Part shown: positions 28,812-38,455 of the stretch, piece by piece
How the letters are laid out: each line of letters opens with the position of its first letter
Numbering within the stretch: position 1 is the stretch's first letter
NCBI RefSeq assembly: GCF_937910895.1
Contig: NZ_CALEMI010000160.1
Coordinates: 90,209 to 154,208 of the forward strand
Direction of reading: 5' to 3'
DNA: 64,000 nucleotides
DNA from: an uncultured Dokdonia sp.
GTDB lineage: Bacteria; Bacteroidota; Bacteroidia; Flavobacteriales; Flavobacteriaceae
Notes under the pieces: generated by a model
Database searches by the model: none
Told to the model about the DNA's origin: nothing
What the model saw: the letters and a program-made list of their open reading frames with translations, nothing else
Translations under genes and position numbers: made by a program

Positions 28812-29387
28812 TCAATCTGATACCGCTTTCGCGAAAGCGTACTGAAGCATAGGCACAACTTCTGTATCAAACCACGGGTTTTTTGTCAACCAAAACCGAT
28901 TCCGAGGCGAAGGATGCGGTAACGGAAATACCGCTGGTAAATACTCATGAAAGTGTCTGACGGTCTCTGTAAGATTCTTTTTTCTAGTTCTTTTTAGATA
29001 ATATTTCTGTGAATAGTTCCCTATTAAAATCACAAGTTTAATCTCTGGCATACTTTTTAATACCACTTCATGCCATAATGGAGCACATTCTGGTCTTGGA
29101 GGTAAATCTCCTGTTTTTCCTTTGCCAGGGTAACAAAATCCCATAGGAACGATAGCTACTTTGGTAGGGTCATAGAAGGTCTCCTCATCACAATTCAGCC
29201 ATAATCTTAGTTGGCGTCCTCCTGGGTCTTTCCAAGGGACTGACGATTGATGAGCGATAGATCCTGGCGCCTGACTAATAATAATGACACGCGCTTTTGG
29301 ATGTATCCTGAATATAGGATTGGGCGTTACTGGAAGATGGTCTTTACAAACAATACAAGATCGTATAGATGTGACTAAATTTTCCAT
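28812..29387 (-). CDS. Uracil-DNA glycosylase family protein
   Basis: 191 aa from the ATG at 29387; this start leaves one base between it and the rsmI stop, whereas the longer frame would overlap rsmI. Two-Cys N-terminus (SCIVC), IISQAPGSIAH (glycosylase motif 1 position), FYDPTKVAIVPMGFCYPGKGK and the C-terminal PLPHPSPRNRFW (motif 2-like HPSP) fit the UDG superfamily, family 4/5-like or an uncharacterised branch. It removes uracil or related lesions from DNA. The last residues are encoded by a palindrome copy. Confidence 0.82.
   Translation of the reverse strand: MENLVTSIRSCIVCKDHLPVTPNPIFRIHPKARVIIISQAPGSIAHQSSVPWKDPGGRQLRLWLNCDEETFYDPTKVAIVPMGFCYPGKGKTGDLPPRPECAPLWHEVVLKSMPEIKLVILIGNYSQKYYLKRTRKKNLTETVRHFHEYLPAVFPLPHPSPRNRFWLTKNPWFDTEVVPMLQYAFAKAVSD
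28824..28839. repeat. Palindromic repeat copy 7, at the 3' end of the UDG-family gene
   Basis: CGCTTTCGCGAAAGCG read in frame on the minus strand as Ala-Phe-Ala-Lys-Ala, four codons before the stop. Confidence 0.85.
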
Positions 29388-29388
29388 C

Positions 29389-30069
29389 TTATTTTTTACC
29401 AGCAAGCACAATTACTATTTCTCCTTTGGGAGGTTTATTTGTGTAATGTGCTAATACTTCTGTAACCGTACCTCGGATAGTTTCTTCATGTAATTTTGTA
29501 ATCTCTCTGGAAACAGACACTTGACGATCTTCTCCGAAAAATTCAGCAAAATGTCCTAACGTTTTTACCAGTTTATGAGGAGACTCATAAAAGATCATGG
29601 TTCGCGTTTCTTCTGTAAGTGCTAGAAAACGCGTCTGTCTTCCTTTTTTAACAGGGAGAAATCCTTCAAAAACAAACTTATCGTTCGGTAAACCGCTATT
29701 GACGAGTGCTGGTACAAACGCTGTGGCTCCAGGAAGACAATCTACTTCAACACCTGCTTCTACACAGGCTCTCGTTAATAAAAACCCAGGATCCGAAATG
29801 GCAGGTGTTCCTGCATCACTTATCAAGGCAATAGTTTCTCCAGCTTGTAGGCGTTTTACAAGACTCTCTACAGTCTTATGCTCATTATGCATATGATGAC
29901 TCATCATAGGCGTGGTAATCTCAAAATGCTTGAGCAATTTGCCGCTTGTACGCGTATCTTCTGCTAGAATAAGGTCTACTTCTTTAAGCACGCGTATGGC
30001 TCTTAGAGTAATATCTTCTAGATTTCCAATAGGTGTTGGAACAATATATAATTTGTTATGTTCAGTCAT
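29389..30069 (-). CDS. rsmI: 16S rRNA (cytidine1402-2'-O)-methyltransferase
   Basis: 226 aa. The tetrapyrrole-methylase-like core is clear: LYIVPTPIGNLEDITLRAI at the N-terminus, AEDTRTSGKLLKHF, ISDAGTPAISDPG and LPGATAFVPALVNSGLP. It uses S-adenosylmethionine to methylate 16S rRNA in the decoding centre. Slightly short at the C-terminus compared with many RsmI proteins. It overlaps the DoxX-like gene upstream by eight bases. Confidence 0.94.
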   Translation of the reverse strand: MTEHNKLYIVPTPIGNLEDITLRAIRVLKEVDLILAEDTRTSGKLLKHFEITTPMMSHHMHNEHKTVESLVKRLQAGETIALISDAGTPAISDPGFLLTRACVEAGVEVDCLPGATAFVPALVNSGLPNDKFVFEGFLPVKKGRQTRFLALTEETRTMIFYESPHKLVKTLGHFAEFFGEDRQVSVSREITKLHEETIRGTVTEVLAHYTNKPPKGEIVIVLAGKK

Positions 30070-30427
30070 ACATGGGGCGTATTCTTTTACCTAAAAAGTA
30101 CGATATAGGTAAGAAAATTAATACGATTAAAGAAAAAAGATAGCCGCCATCATCTGCGTGAATATGGGCTGCAAATGCCAGAACAGCATCAAAAAACAAT
30201 CCAGCATACGCCCACTCCGTCAGCCATGGTATACCTCTCCAAAGTACCATCACAATTCCTATTACTTTAGCAATCGCCAAAGGAATCACAATATACGTAG
30301 GATACTGAAGTGACTCAAAAAATCCCTCTACCATTGCGGTGTTTCTAAAATACATTTGTGCAGAAAACACAAAAACACCACACGTAATGAGTGTGGCGAT
30401 CCAATAGACAATCTTTTGAATTTTCAT
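30062..30427 (-). CDS. DoxX-like membrane protein
   Basis: 121 aa with four hydrophobic segments and the DoxX-type start (IVYWIATLITCGVFVFSAQMYF) and middle AKVIGIVMVLW. Family members are small inner-membrane proteins sometimes linked to quinone or redox chemistry, but most are uncharacterised. It is in an apparent operon with rsmI and the UDG gene. Confidence 0.75.
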   Translation of the reverse strand: MKIQKIVYWIATLITCGVFVFSAQMYFRNTAMVEGFFESLQYPTYIVIPLAIAKVIGIVMVLWRGIPWLTEWAYAGLFFDAVLAFAAHIHADDGGYLFSLIVLIFLPISYFLGKRIRPMYD

Positions 30428-30439
30428 GGTTAGAATCGA

Positions 30440-31288
30440 TTAGTTGAATTTACTTTCAATAATCTGCATAAAACGCTCTTCATACTCTTCTTTTCCTTCC
30501 CAAGCATTATAATCCGGTTTCACCATTTGATGTATAAACTGCTTTGCTTCCTCCAGAGAGCGAAAAGTACTTAGTTGTGACAAGACGCGATTGTAATCAG
30601 TATCGCTTCCTTGGAAGAGATGTTTTATAAAAGCGAGTTTATCATTAAGCCCAATCTTAAGACCGTTTTTAAGTTTGGCGTTTAAGTTTTTAGGAGTTGC
30701 ATCTTCCTCCACCAATGTGACAGGATCAAAAATAGGTGTCTGGGCAAACTCTCCTCCTATGTCAAACATATCATTTTTTTGATAGCGATCTTTAGGTTCT
30801 ATAGACTCTACCATCTCATCTATAGCAGAGGCTTCTGGAGGCATTTCGGCTACCATATCTTTTATTTTTTCAATAACAGGCTCATGTACAGGCTCTTCTT
30901 CATTAAAAACAGTTCCATCAGGTCTATGTCTATCATTAGCTCTTGCCTCTGCAAAACGCGCTTCGTTTTCAGCAACAATCTCAGCAGGTGTTTTAGTCCT
31001 TGGTGTTGAGGGTATTTCTATTTTTTCTTTTGCAGGTACTTGCGCTATTTCTTCAAGGTCAGGAGACTTTATTTCAAGAGTAGAAAGATCTTCTAGTGCT
31101 TCTTCTATTTTAGACAATCCAATAGTAGGTTGCCCTGATTGCTCCAGCTTTTCTGCATAGGATAATATCATTAATTTCTCATAAAGAGCACGAGATTTCT
31201 CCGTCATTTGCGTGTACGAAGTATCATCTTTGAGTTGTAATATTTTGTGTGCGAGACTTATTAATTCTGCTTTGATAGATTTCTTCAT
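30440..31288 (-). CDS. Uncharacterised cytosolic protein, mostly helical and acidic
   Basis: 282 aa, not recognised as a named family. The first 60 residues are helical (HKILQLKDDT ... EKLMILSYAEKLEQ), the middle is Pro/Glu-rich and probably disordered, and the C-terminal 80 residues (GLNDKLAFIKHLFQGSD to FMQIIESKF) form a second helical segment. No signal peptide or membrane segment. It lies 12 bases upstream of the DoxX gene. It looks like the conserved Bacteroidota hypothetical that often neighbours thymidine kinase, but no function is known. Confidence 0.6.
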   Translation of the reverse strand: MKKSIKAELISLAHKILQLKDDTSYTQMTEKSRALYEKLMILSYAEKLEQSGQPTIGLSKIEEALEDLSTLEIKSPDLEEIAQVPAKEKIEIPSTPRTKTPAEIVAENEARFAEARANDRHRPDGTVFNEEEPVHEPVIEKIKDMVAEMPPEASAIDEMVESIEPKDRYQKNDMFDIGGEFAQTPIFDPVTLVEEDATPKNLNAKLKNGLKIGLNDKLAFIKHLFQGSDTDYNRVLSQLSTFRSLEEAKQFIHQMVKPDYNAWEGKEEYEERFMQIIESKFN

Positions 31289-31352
31289 AACTTTCGAATA
31301 CTTAACGTTGATTACGCCTCTTTTTTGATAAATTTACCCTGATTTTAAATCA

Positions 31353-31370
31353 AACGCTAGAAATAGCGTT
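31353..31370. terminator. Short hairpin upstream of tdk
   Basis: AACGCTA, loop GAAA, TAGCGTT: a 7-bp stem with a stable GNRA tetraloop, 21 bases before the tdk start. It is more likely a 5' UTR structure than a terminator because the T-run is short. Confidence 0.4.
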
Positions 31371-31390
31371 TTGGTCTTGAAAAGTACAAA

Positions 31391-32047
31391 ATGTTTCTTG
31401 AAAACACAGTAAATCATAAAGAGCAATTCGGTTGGATTGAAGTAATTTGCGGATCTATGTTCTCTGGTAAAACAGAAGAACTCATCCGTAGGCTTAAACG
31501 CGCGCAGTTTGCAAAGCAAAAAGTAGAGATCTTCAAACCTACTGTAGATACCCGTTATGACCAAGAAATGGTGGTATCTCACGATGCCAACGAAATACGC
31601 TCTACGCCCGTTCCTGCGGCTGCAAATATTCCTATGCTAGCAGACGATTGTGATGTGATTGGAATTGATGAAGCTCAGTTTTTTGACGATGAAATTGTAA
31701 AAGTATGCAATGACCTTGCTAATAGAGGTATTCGGGTAATTATTGCAGGGCTTGATATGGATTTTAAAGGAAATCCTTTTGGTCCTATGCCAGCTCTGAT
31801 GGCTACAGCCGAGTATGTGACTAAAGTACACGCCGTATGTACACGCACAGGGAACTTAGCGCAGTATAGCTATCGCAAAGCTCAAAATGATAAACTTGTT
31901 CTTCTAGGAGAAACCGAAGAATATGAACCCCTAAGCAGGGGAGCTTATTATAAAGCCATGCTACGTGACCGTCTCAAAAAAATGGAAGTCAATGACCCTA
32001 CCGAAGTTGTTCCAGAAAAAATACCTGATACAAACACTGATAAATAA
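31391..32047 (+). CDS. tdk: Thymidine kinase
   Basis: 218 aa. P-loop in [18 protein letters not shown], the DEAQFF Walker-B region, and [17 protein letters not shown] in place of the standard zinc-ribbon CxxC, as in other Bacteroidota enzymes. It phosphorylates thymidine with ATP in the salvage pathway. alr follows 6 bases downstream, so the two are one operon. Confidence 0.95.
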   Translation: MFLENTVNHKEQFGWIEVICGSMFSGKTEELIRRLKRAQFAKQKVEIFKPTVDTRYDQEMVVSHDANEIRSTPVPAAANIPMLADDCDVIGIDEAQFFDDEIVKVCNDLANRGIRVIIAGLDMDFKGNPFGPMPALMATAEYVTKVHAVCTRTGNLAQYSYRKAQNDKLVLLGETEEYEPLSRGAYYKAMLRDRLKKMEVNDPTEVVPEKIPDTNTDK

Positions 32048-32053
32048 TCTCTT

Positions 32054-33151
32054 ATGGGGGTCACTCGTCTAGAAATAGATCTCAAAGCGTTAAAACATAA
32101 TTACTCCTACCTTAGAGCCAAGGTCGCTGACAACATTAAAATGATGGCGGTCGTAAAAGCTTTTGGTTACGGAAGCGATGCCTGTGAAATTGCCCTTTTT
32201 CTAGAAAAACTAGGTGTTGATTATTTTGCAGTGGCGTATGCTGATGAGGGGGAAATATTGCGAAAAGCTGGAGTAAAAACACCTATTTTAGTATTGCATC
32301 CACAGCCGGACAACTTCAATATCATTATTGAACACTGTTTGGAACCTAGTTTATATAGTGCGCGTGTGTTTAAAGAATTTTCCGCTTTCGCGAAAGCGCA
32401 ACAACAGAAAAACTATCCTGTACATCTTAAATTTAATACTGGACTAAATCGTCTGGGATTCTGGGAAAACGATACCGATTGGATACTGGAACGCTTAAAA
32501 GAAACCACTACAATCAAGGTAGCGTCTATTTTTTCTCATCTTGTTGCTAGCGAAGACCCAAAAGAAAGAGAATTTACACAACATCAAATTGCTAGTTTTA
32601 CAAAAATAGCTGCTACATTTCTTACATCCCTAGACTACACTCCTTTTTTACATCAAAGTAATACGTCTGCCATTATCAATTATCCAGAGGCGCAATTTGA
32701 TATGGTTCGCGCGGGTATAGGGTTGTATGGCTATGGTAATTCGCCTGAGGAAGATGCACATTTACAACCTGTGGCTTCTCTTATATCTGTTATCTCACAA
32801 ATACATGCAATAGAACCTGGTGAATCTGTAGGGTACAATCGCGCGTATAAAGCAACTCATTATGAGAAAACAGCCACCATCCCCATAGGTCACGCCGACG
32901 GTATTTCTAGAGCGTATGGTCAAGGTAAAGGATATGTCACTATAAATGGTCAAAAAGCGCCCATTGTAGGAAATGTGTGTATGGATATGCTTATGGTAAA
33001 TATTACAGATATAGATTGTAAAGAAGGAGATGATGTTGTTGTATTTGGAAAAGGAGCTTCTGCTGTAGATTTGTCGGCAACTATTCATTCTATTTCTTAT
33101 GAATTACTTACTGCGGTATCTCAACGAGTAAAACGTGTCGTTCTTCGATAG
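32054..33151 (+). CDS. alr: Alanine racemase
   Basis: 365 aa. The PLP lysine lies in MAVVKAFGYGSD, the opposing Tyr in GYNRAYKA, and GIGLYGYGNSP and GNVCMDMLMVNITD are the other family blocks. It makes D-alanine for peptidoglycan. Residues encoded by a palindrome copy (32383-32398, Ala-Phe-Ala-Lys-Ala) fall in a helix near residue 112. Shares an operon with tdk. Confidence 0.95.
   Translation: MGVTRLEIDLKALKHNYSYLRAKVADNIKMMAVVKAFGYGSDACEIALFLEKLGVDYFAVAYADEGEILRKAGVKTPILVLHPQPDNFNIIIEHCLEPSLYSARVFKEFSAFAKAQQQKNYPVHLKFNTGLNRLGFWENDTDWILERLKETTTIKVASIFSHLVASEDPKEREFTQHQIASFTKIAATFLTSLDYTPFLHQSNTSAIINYPEAQFDMVRAGIGLYGYGNSPEEDAHLQPVASLISVISQIHAIEPGESVGYNRAYKATHYEKTATIPIGHADGISRAYGQGKGYVTINGQKAPIVGNVCMDMLMVNITDIDCKEGDDVVVFGKGASAVDLSATIHSISYELLTAVSQRVKRVVLR
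32383..32398. repeat. Palindromic repeat copy 8, in alr
   Basis: CGCTTTCGCGAAAGCG read in frame as Ala-Phe-Ala-Lys-Ala. Confidence 0.85.
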
Positions 33152-33234
33152 AGGGCTTGTCACTCTTAAAGTTTTGTTAACTGAATTTCTTTTTTTAGTA
33201 CCTTCGAGGTCATTAACCTTTAAACCAAATTAAG

Positions 33235-33642
33235 ATGTTAAAAGAATTTAAAGCATTTATCATGACGGGTAACGTCATAGAGCTTTCGGTAGCGGTCATT
33301 CTAGGAGCTGCTCTCAACGGCGTAGTAAAAGGATTTACTGATAAAATCATGATGCCAATTATAGGGTATTTTACTGGTGGGATAGACTTTGCAGATAAAA
33401 AGATTGTTCTTACCGAAGCTGTACTTGGCGCAGACGGTGCTGTTGTTACTCCTGAAAACGCTATTATGTACGGAGAATGGATTAACACGATTATTAATTT
33501 AATTATTGTTGGGTTTGTGCTGTTTCTGATTATAAAGGCCTATAACAAATCAAAGAAAAAAGAAGAAGCGGCTCCTGCACCAGATCCAGGACCATCAGAA
33601 ATTGATTTGTTAAAAGAAATTAGAGATTCGCTTAAAAAATAA
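33235..33642 (+). CDS. mscL: Large-conductance mechanosensitive channel
   Basis: 135 aa, normal for MscL. LKEFKAFIMTGNVIELSVAVILGAALNGVVKGF is the N-terminal amphipathic helix plus first membrane helix (residues 1-33); the second helix is about 77-98 (INLIIVGFVLFLIIKAYN), and a charged C-terminal bundle (EIDLLKEIRDSL) follows a Pro/Ala-rich linker. It opens under hypo-osmotic shock to release solutes. Confidence 0.96.
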   Translation: MLKEFKAFIMTGNVIELSVAVILGAALNGVVKGFTDKIMMPIIGYFTGGIDFADKKIVLTEAVLGADGAVVTPENAIMYGEWINTIINLIIVGFVLFLIIKAYNKSKKKEEAAPAPDPGPSEIDLLKEIRDSLKK

Positions 33643-33718
33643 GAACTCGTATTATAAAAATCCCGTTCTACAATGGGATGACGTAAACGTCACCGCTACA
33701 CTATATATTCTAATTTTA

Positions 33719-33756
33719 AACCGCCTTCGTTATCTAGCTAAGGCGGTTCTTTTTGT
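33719..33756 (+). terminator. Terminator downstream of mscL
   Basis: AACCGCCTT and AAGGCGGTT form a 9-bp stem with a 12-base loop, followed by CTTTTTG. A smaller hairpin (ATCCC/GGGAT) lies just upstream at 33659-33678. Confidence 0.8.
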
Positions 33757-33849
33757 TAGGAATAATACATTTTCGTCTTCTTTTGTGTACCCTAGAAACA
33801 TTATCTGCTTTTTAGACCTTTTTATATCAATTAATTAAGCACTAGTTGC

Positions 33850-33857
33850 TACATTTG
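33850..33857 (+). promoter_or_regulatory. -7 box TACATTTG of asd
   Basis: Exact TAnnTTTG match, 31 bases before the asd start codon. Confidence 0.6.
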
Positions 33858-33888
33858 AGTTTTTAAATTTTAATCTATACTTATACTG

Positions 33889-34878
33889 ATGAGAGTAGCT
33901 GTAGTCGGTGCTACCGGAATGGTAGGCCAAGTGATGTTGCAAGTACTTGCAGAGCGTAATTTTCCTATAACTGAATTGATCCCTGTTGCTTCAGAGCGAT
34001 CTGTAGGTAAACATATTACCTATAAACAGAAGGAATACACTGTTTTTTCTATGCAGGATGCTATAGATGCCAAACCAGATATTGCTATTTTTTCTGCAGG
34101 CGGTGACACCTCTCTTGCGTATGCACCAAAATTTGCAGAAGTAGGCACGACTGTTATAGATAACTCATCTGCTTGGCGTATGGATCGTACTAAAAAACTA
34201 GTGGTTCCAGAAATTAATGCCAATACTTTAACTAAAGAAGATAAAATTATTGCAAATCCTAATTGTTCTACCATACAATTGGTACTAGCTCTAGCACCAT
34301 TGCATAAAAAATATGGGATTAAAAGATTGGTGGTTTCTACCTATCAATCTATTACAGGAACGGGAGTCAAAGCGGTACAACAGCTAGAAAATGAATATAC
34401 TGGACAAAAGGGTGAAATGGCATACCTCTATCCTATTCATCGAAATGCTATTCCCGCTTGTGATGTTTTTCAAGAAAATGGATATACTAAAGAAGAGTTG
34501 AAGCTCGTCAATGAAACTCAAAAAATACTAGACGATCGCACGATTGCGGTTACGGCTACAGCAGTACGTATTCCTGTGGTAGGAGGTCATAGCGAGTCTG
34601 TTAATATAGAATTTCATACGGAGTACGATCTTAGCGAAATACGTAAAATATTAAGTGAAGCAGACGGAGTTACAGTACAAGATAATCCAGACACAAACAC
34701 CTACCCTATGCCTATCTATGCCGAAGGTAAAGATGACGTTTTTGTAGGACGTATCCGTCGTGATCACTCACAAGAAAACTCTCTTAATATGTGGATTGTT
34801 TCTGACAATCTTCGCAAAGGAGCGGCTACCAACGCTGTCCAGATTGGAGAGTATCTTGTAGCGAATGGATTGGTTTAA
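33889..34878 (+). CDS. asd: Aspartate-semialdehyde dehydrogenase
   Basis: 329 aa. N-terminal VAVVGATGMVGQVMLQVL (NADP binding), the catalytic Cys in IIANPNCSTIQLVLAL, STYQSITGTGVKAV, and the His in VGGHSESVNIEF. It reduces aspartyl phosphate to the semialdehyde in lysine/diaminopimelate, threonine and methionine synthesis. Own promoter and terminator. Confidence 0.96.
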   Translation: MRVAVVGATGMVGQVMLQVLAERNFPITELIPVASERSVGKHITYKQKEYTVFSMQDAIDAKPDIAIFSAGGDTSLAYAPKFAEVGTTVIDNSSAWRMDRTKKLVVPEINANTLTKEDKIIANPNCSTIQLVLALAPLHKKYGIKRLVVSTYQSITGTGVKAVQQLENEYTGQKGEMAYLYPIHRNAIPACDVFQENGYTKEELKLVNETQKILDDRTIAVTATAVRIPVVGGHSESVNIEFHTEYDLSEIRKILSEADGVTVQDNPDTNTYPMPIYAEGKDDVFVGRIRRDHSQENSLNMWIVSDNLRKGAATNAVQIGEYLVANGLV

Positions 34879-34901
34879 AATCAAATTTTTACACAATATT
34901 T

Positions 34902-34927
34902 AAAACCTTCCTTGTGAAGGTTTTTTT
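34902..34927 (+). terminator. Terminator of asd
   Basis: AAAACCTTC, loop CTTGT, GAAGGTTTTTTT. Confidence 0.85.
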
Positions 34928-34956
34928 ATTATAGTAGCTCATCTAACATAATACCT

Positions 34957-35580
34957 ATGAAAACAATAGACCTATCCACTTGGAAACGCAAACAACACTT
35001 TGAATTTTTTAGCCAGTTTGAAGAGCCTTATTTTGGAATTACAGTGTCTGTAGATGTAACGATCGCTATGCAAAAAGCCAAAGAACTAGACGTTTCTTTC
35101 TTTCAATACTATTTACACAAATGCATCCTAGCAACCAATCAAATTGAAAATTTCAGGTTTCGTATCACACCAGAAAACGAGGTTATTGTACACGATCATA
35201 TAGGTGCTTCGGCAACCATTATGAGGCCTAACGAAACTTTTGCTTTTAGTTATATTCCGTATGAAGAAGATTTTGATATGTTTGTAAAGATCGTTCAAAA
35301 AGAAATAGACCGGATTCAAGAAAGCGATGCCTTATTTCCTGTCGAAAATCCAGATAGTGTCATTCATTATTCAGCAATTCCTTGGCTAGATTTTAGTGCT
35401 ATTACACATTCGCGTATGTTTAAAGCAAAAGATAGTGTTCCTAAAATCTCTTTTGGAAAAGTTTCTACAAAAAATGACAAAAAGACAATGTCTATTGCTA
35501 TATATATTCATCACGGTCTTGCTGACGGTCTTCACGTAAGTAGGTTTATAGCTATTTTTCAAAATTTACTGAATAAGTGA
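34957..35580 (+). CDS. Chloramphenicol acetyltransferase-like protein (CAT fold)
   Basis: 207 aa, the normal length of type A CAT. The catalytic motif HxxxDG is present as HHGLADGLHVSRF, with the start IDLSTWKRKQHFEFFSQFEEPYFGITV also typical. Many Bacteroidota carry such proteins with no proven antibiotic role; xenobiotic or small-molecule acetylation is the safe statement. The gene is a single unit of normal host composition, not near mobile elements. Confidence 0.85.
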   Translation: MKTIDLSTWKRKQHFEFFSQFEEPYFGITVSVDVTIAMQKAKELDVSFFQYYLHKCILATNQIENFRFRITPENEVIVHDHIGASATIMRPNETFAFSYIPYEEDFDMFVKIVQKEIDRIQESDALFPVENPDSVIHYSAIPWLDFSAITHSRMFKAKDSVPKISFGKVSTKNDKKTMSIAIYIHHGLADGLHVSRFIAIFQNLLNK

Positions 35581-35685
35581 TTTTTTTGATTTTTGGAAAA
35601 ATTGACAATTATTTTACGCATGCTTGTAATAGAAATAAAAGTACTGCGTCTAAGACCTCAATAATAACCAAAACAAATAAAACTC

Positions 35686-36063
35686 ATGAAATTAGTAAAC
35701 ACAATTATTAGAATCGGTCTTGGAGTGATGCTCCTTACTTTTGGGCTTAACAAATTTTTCTGGTTTATGCCAGACTTTGAATTTGGCCAAGATGTTGGCG
35801 CAACAAATTTATTTCAAGCTTTTACAGATAGTGGCTATATGTGGCCATTGGTAGGAGGGCTTGAAGTTGTGGTGGGTCTTCTTTTTATTATAAAAAAAGC
35901 ATTTCCAGCAGCATTACTTGCGTTATTACCTATTTCTGTGAATGTGGTACTTTTTCATGCGGTATTAAATCCTGCAAACATAGCCCCTGCGTTGCTTGTA
36001 GCTATTGTTAATCTTTATTTTATCTATAAAAACTGGAGCAATTTTAGACATCTCGTTCAATAA
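35686..36063 (+). CDS. DoxX/MauE-like membrane protein
   Basis: 125 aa with four hydrophobic segments: IGLGVMLLTFGLNKFF, GYMWPLVGGLEVVVGLLF, AALLALLPISVNVVLFHA and ALLVAIVNLYFIYK. It resembles the DoxX family of small membrane proteins. Function unknown. Its terminator overlaps the upstream region of the peptidase gene. Confidence 0.7.
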   Translation: MKLVNTIIRIGLGVMLLTFGLNKFFWFMPDFEFGQDVGATNLFQAFTDSGYMWPLVGGLEVVVGLLFIIKKAFPAALLALLPISVNVVLFHAVLNPANIAPALLVAIVNLYFIYKNWSNFRHLVQ

Positions 36064-36087
36064 AGAAATACATTCTCTTATATATAC

Positions 36088-36116
36088 AACCCTGCCTGTT
36101 TGAGGTGGGGTTTTTT
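36088..36116 (+). terminator. Terminator after the DoxX-like gene
   Basis: AACCCTGCCT and AGGTGGGGTT pair over 10 bp (two G-U), followed by six T. Because it lies at the beginning of a longer open frame running into the peptidase gene, it supports the later start at 36178. Confidence 0.8.
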
Positions 36117-36118
36117 AT

Positions 36119-36134
36119 GCTTTCGCGAAAGCGT
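36119..36134. repeat. Palindromic repeat copy 9
   Basis: GCTTTCGCGAAAGC within ATGCTTTCGCGAAAGCGTA, intergenic between terminator and the peptidase gene. Confidence 0.82.
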
Positions 36135-36177
36135 ACAAATCCCTATCTTCACTATCTCAAAAATATACTTCAGCCTT

Positions 36178-38334
36178 ATGAAAAGAGTCCTTTTATTAGC
36201 CTTTATGAGTAGCGTGCTATTCTCTTGTAAAAATGATATGAAATCTACAGAAAAACCTATTGCAGTGACCTATACACCTACCCAAAAAGTAGACACCATA
36301 GATACATATTTTGGTACAGAAGTGCCAGATCCTTATCGCTGGCTAGAAGATGATCGTAGTGAAGAAACTCAAGATTGGGTAAAACGTCAAAATCAAGTTA
36401 CCTATAATTATCTAGATACCATTCCTTTTAGAGCACAACTTAAAGAGCGTTTATCAACATTATGGAATTATGAAAAAATAGGTGCTCCTTTTAAAGAAGG
36501 AGCGTATACGTATTTCTATAAAAACAACGGACTTCAAAACCAGTATGTGATTTATAGATACAAAACAGGAGATCAACCCGATACTGCTACGGTATTTTTA
36601 GATCCTAATACATTTTCAGATGATGGAACTGTTTCATTAGGTAGTGCTAGTTTTTCTAAAGATGGTAGTACGCTTGCGTATAGTATATCTGAAGGAGGAA
36701 GTGACTGGCGTAAAATTCTAATTATGAATTCTGAAACTAAAGAAATTATTGAAGACACATTAATAGATGTAAAGTTTTCGGGAATTTCTTGGTACAAAAA
36801 CGAAGGTTTTTACTATTCAAGTTATGACAAACCTAAGGGGAGCGAACTTTCTGCAAAAACAGATCAACATAAATTATACTATCATAAATTAGGAACTCCT
36901 CAATCTCAAGATGTTGTTGTTTTTGGTGCTACTCCACAAGAAAAACATAGGTATATAGGTGGACGTGTCACAGAAGATGATCGCTATTTAATCATTTCGG
37001 CGAGCGTTTCGACCTCCGGAAATAAATTGTTTATGAAAGATCTTACAAAACCGAACTCGTCTCTTGTTACGATAGTGGGTCATACCGATTCTGACACCAA
37101 TATTATAGAAAACGAAGGGAGTAAGCTGTTTTTAGCTACTAATTTAAATGCGCCTAACCGTCGTGTTGTGACCGTAGATGCTAGTAATCCTACTCCAGAA
37201 AATTGGGTGGATCTTATTCCAGAAACAAAAAATGTGTTGAGTATTTCTAGTGCTGGAGGAAACTTTTTTGCAGAGTATATGGTAGATGCAGTTTCAAAAG
37301 TATTACAATATGATTATCAAGGAAATCTTATCCGTGAAGTAGAATTACCAGGGATAGGATCTGCAGGAGGGTTTAGCGCCAAAAAAGAAGAAACAGAACT
37401 TTATTATAGTTTTACAAATTATAAAATGCCTTCAAGTACCTATTTATATCAAATAAAAGAAGGCACCTCCGAATTATATCGTAAACCCAACATTGATTTT
37501 AATCCTGATAATTACGAAAGTACGCAGGTCTTTTATAACTCAAAAGACGGAACGAAAGTGCCTATGATTATCACCCATAAAAAAGGACTAGAACTCAATG
37601 GGAAGAACCCTACAATTCTATATGCTTATGGTGGTTTTAATATAAGTCTTACTCCTAGTTTTAGTATTTCCAATGCGGTCTGGATGGAACAAGGGGGTAT
37701 CTACGCTGTCCCTAATTTACGTGGTGGCGGTGAGTATGGAAAAGAGTGGCATGACGCAGGTACAAAGATGCAAAAGCAAAATGTGTTTGATGATTTTATT
37801 GCTGCTGCAGAGTATCTTATTGATCAAAAATATACCTCTAGTGATTATTTGGCGATTCGTGGTGGATCTAATGGGGGACTTCTTGTAGGAGCAACTATGA
37901 CACAACGTCCTGATCTTATGAAAGTAGCTTTACCAGCCGTAGGGGTTATGGATATGCTTAGATATCATACTTTTACTGCAGGTGCAGGATGGGCTTATGA
38001 TTATGGTACGGCAGAAGACAGTAAAGAAATGTTTGAATATCTTAAAGGATATTCACCTGTTCATAATATAAAGGAAGGGGTTTCATATCCCGCAACACTC
38101 GTTACTACAGCAGATCACGATGATCGTGTGGTGCCGGCGCATTCTTTTAAATTTGCCGCAGAGCTACAAGCAAAACAAGCAGGAGATGCACCTACCCTTA
38201 TCCGAATAGAAACCGATGCTGGACACGGTGCTGGAACTCCAGTAAGTAAAACCATTGAGCAATATGCAGACATATTTGGTTTTACATTATATAATATGGG
38301 ATATAGAGTATTACCTGGGAAAGTAAAAGGGTAA
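36178..38334 (+). CDS. Prolyl oligopeptidase (S9A), lipoprotein
   Basis: 718 aa from the ATG at 36178; upstream codons of the open frame cover a terminator and a palindromic repeat. A lipobox (FMSSVLFSC) is followed by [14 protein letters not shown] at the N-terminus of the propeller and the C-terminal alpha/beta-hydrolase domain with Ser in [11 protein letters not shown], Asp in [13 protein letters not shown] and His in DAGHGAGTP. It cleaves short peptides after proline, here in the periplasm. Single gene. Confidence 0.94.
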   Translation: MKRVLLLAFMSSVLFSCKNDMKSTEKPIAVTYTPTQKVDTIDTYFGTEVPDPYRWLEDDRSEETQDWVKRQNQVTYNYLDTIPFRAQLKERLSTLWNYEKIGAPFKEGAYTYFYKNNGLQNQYVIYRYKTGDQPDTATVFLDPNTFSDDGTVSLGSASFSKDGSTLAYSISEGGSDWRKILIMNSETKEIIEDTLIDVKFSGISWYKNEGFYYSSYDKPKGSELSAKTDQHKLYYHKLGTPQSQDVVVFGATPQEKHRYIGGRVTEDDRYLIISASVSTSGNKLFMKDLTKPNSSLVTIVGHTDSDTNIIENEGSKLFLATNLNAPNRRVVTVDASNPTPENWVDLIPETKNVLSISSAGGNFFAEYMVDAVSKVLQYDYQGNLIREVELPGIGSAGGFSAKKEETELYYSFTNYKMPSSTYLYQIKEGTSELYRKPNIDFNPDNYESTQVFYNSKDGTKVPMIITHKKGLELNGKNPTILYAYGGFNISLTPSFSISNAVWMEQGGIYAVPNLRGGGEYGKEWHDAGTKMQKQNVFDDFIAAAEYLIDQKYTSSDYLAIRGGSNGGLLVGATMTQRPDLMKVALPAVGVMDMLRYHTFTAGAGWAYDYGTAEDSKEMFEYLKGYSPVHNIKEGVSYPATLVTTADHDDRVVPAHSFKFAAELQAKQAGDAPTLIRIETDAGHGAGTPVSKTIEQYADIFGFTLYNMGYRVLPGKVKG

Positions 38335-38401
38335 TCCAAATACGAAAGTAGAAAAACGAACAACGAAAAGGCTCAGGTATCACTTGGGTCTTTTCTCTTT
38401 T

Positions 38402-38444
38402 TACGCTCCTACCTCTCTCTGGCAGACAAGTTCACGAAAGCGTA
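38402..38444. repeat. Palindromic repeat split by a nested mini-element
   Basis: TACGCT, a 23-base insert, then TTCACGAAAGCGTA. Third copy with an interruption at the same point; the insert is degenerate compared with the one at 20777. Confidence 0.6.
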
Positions 38445-38455
38445 TACAACCAGCA

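Noticed and set aside
31334..31582. 82-aa minus-strand frame before tdk
   Set aside because: Shadow of tdk codons; no independent support.
33719..33756. Further copy of the CGCTTTCGCGAAAGCG palindrome
   Set aside because: CCGCCTTCG looks similar but belongs to an ordinary terminator with different arms.
34957..35580. Mobile chloramphenicol resistance gene
   Set aside because: CAT-fold protein in normal host context, with no mobile-element genes and no sign of recent transfer; resistance cannot be inferred.
36100..36177. Upstream start for the prolyl oligopeptidase
   Set aside because: The segment holds a terminator and a palindromic repeat; the lipoprotein signal begins at 36178.
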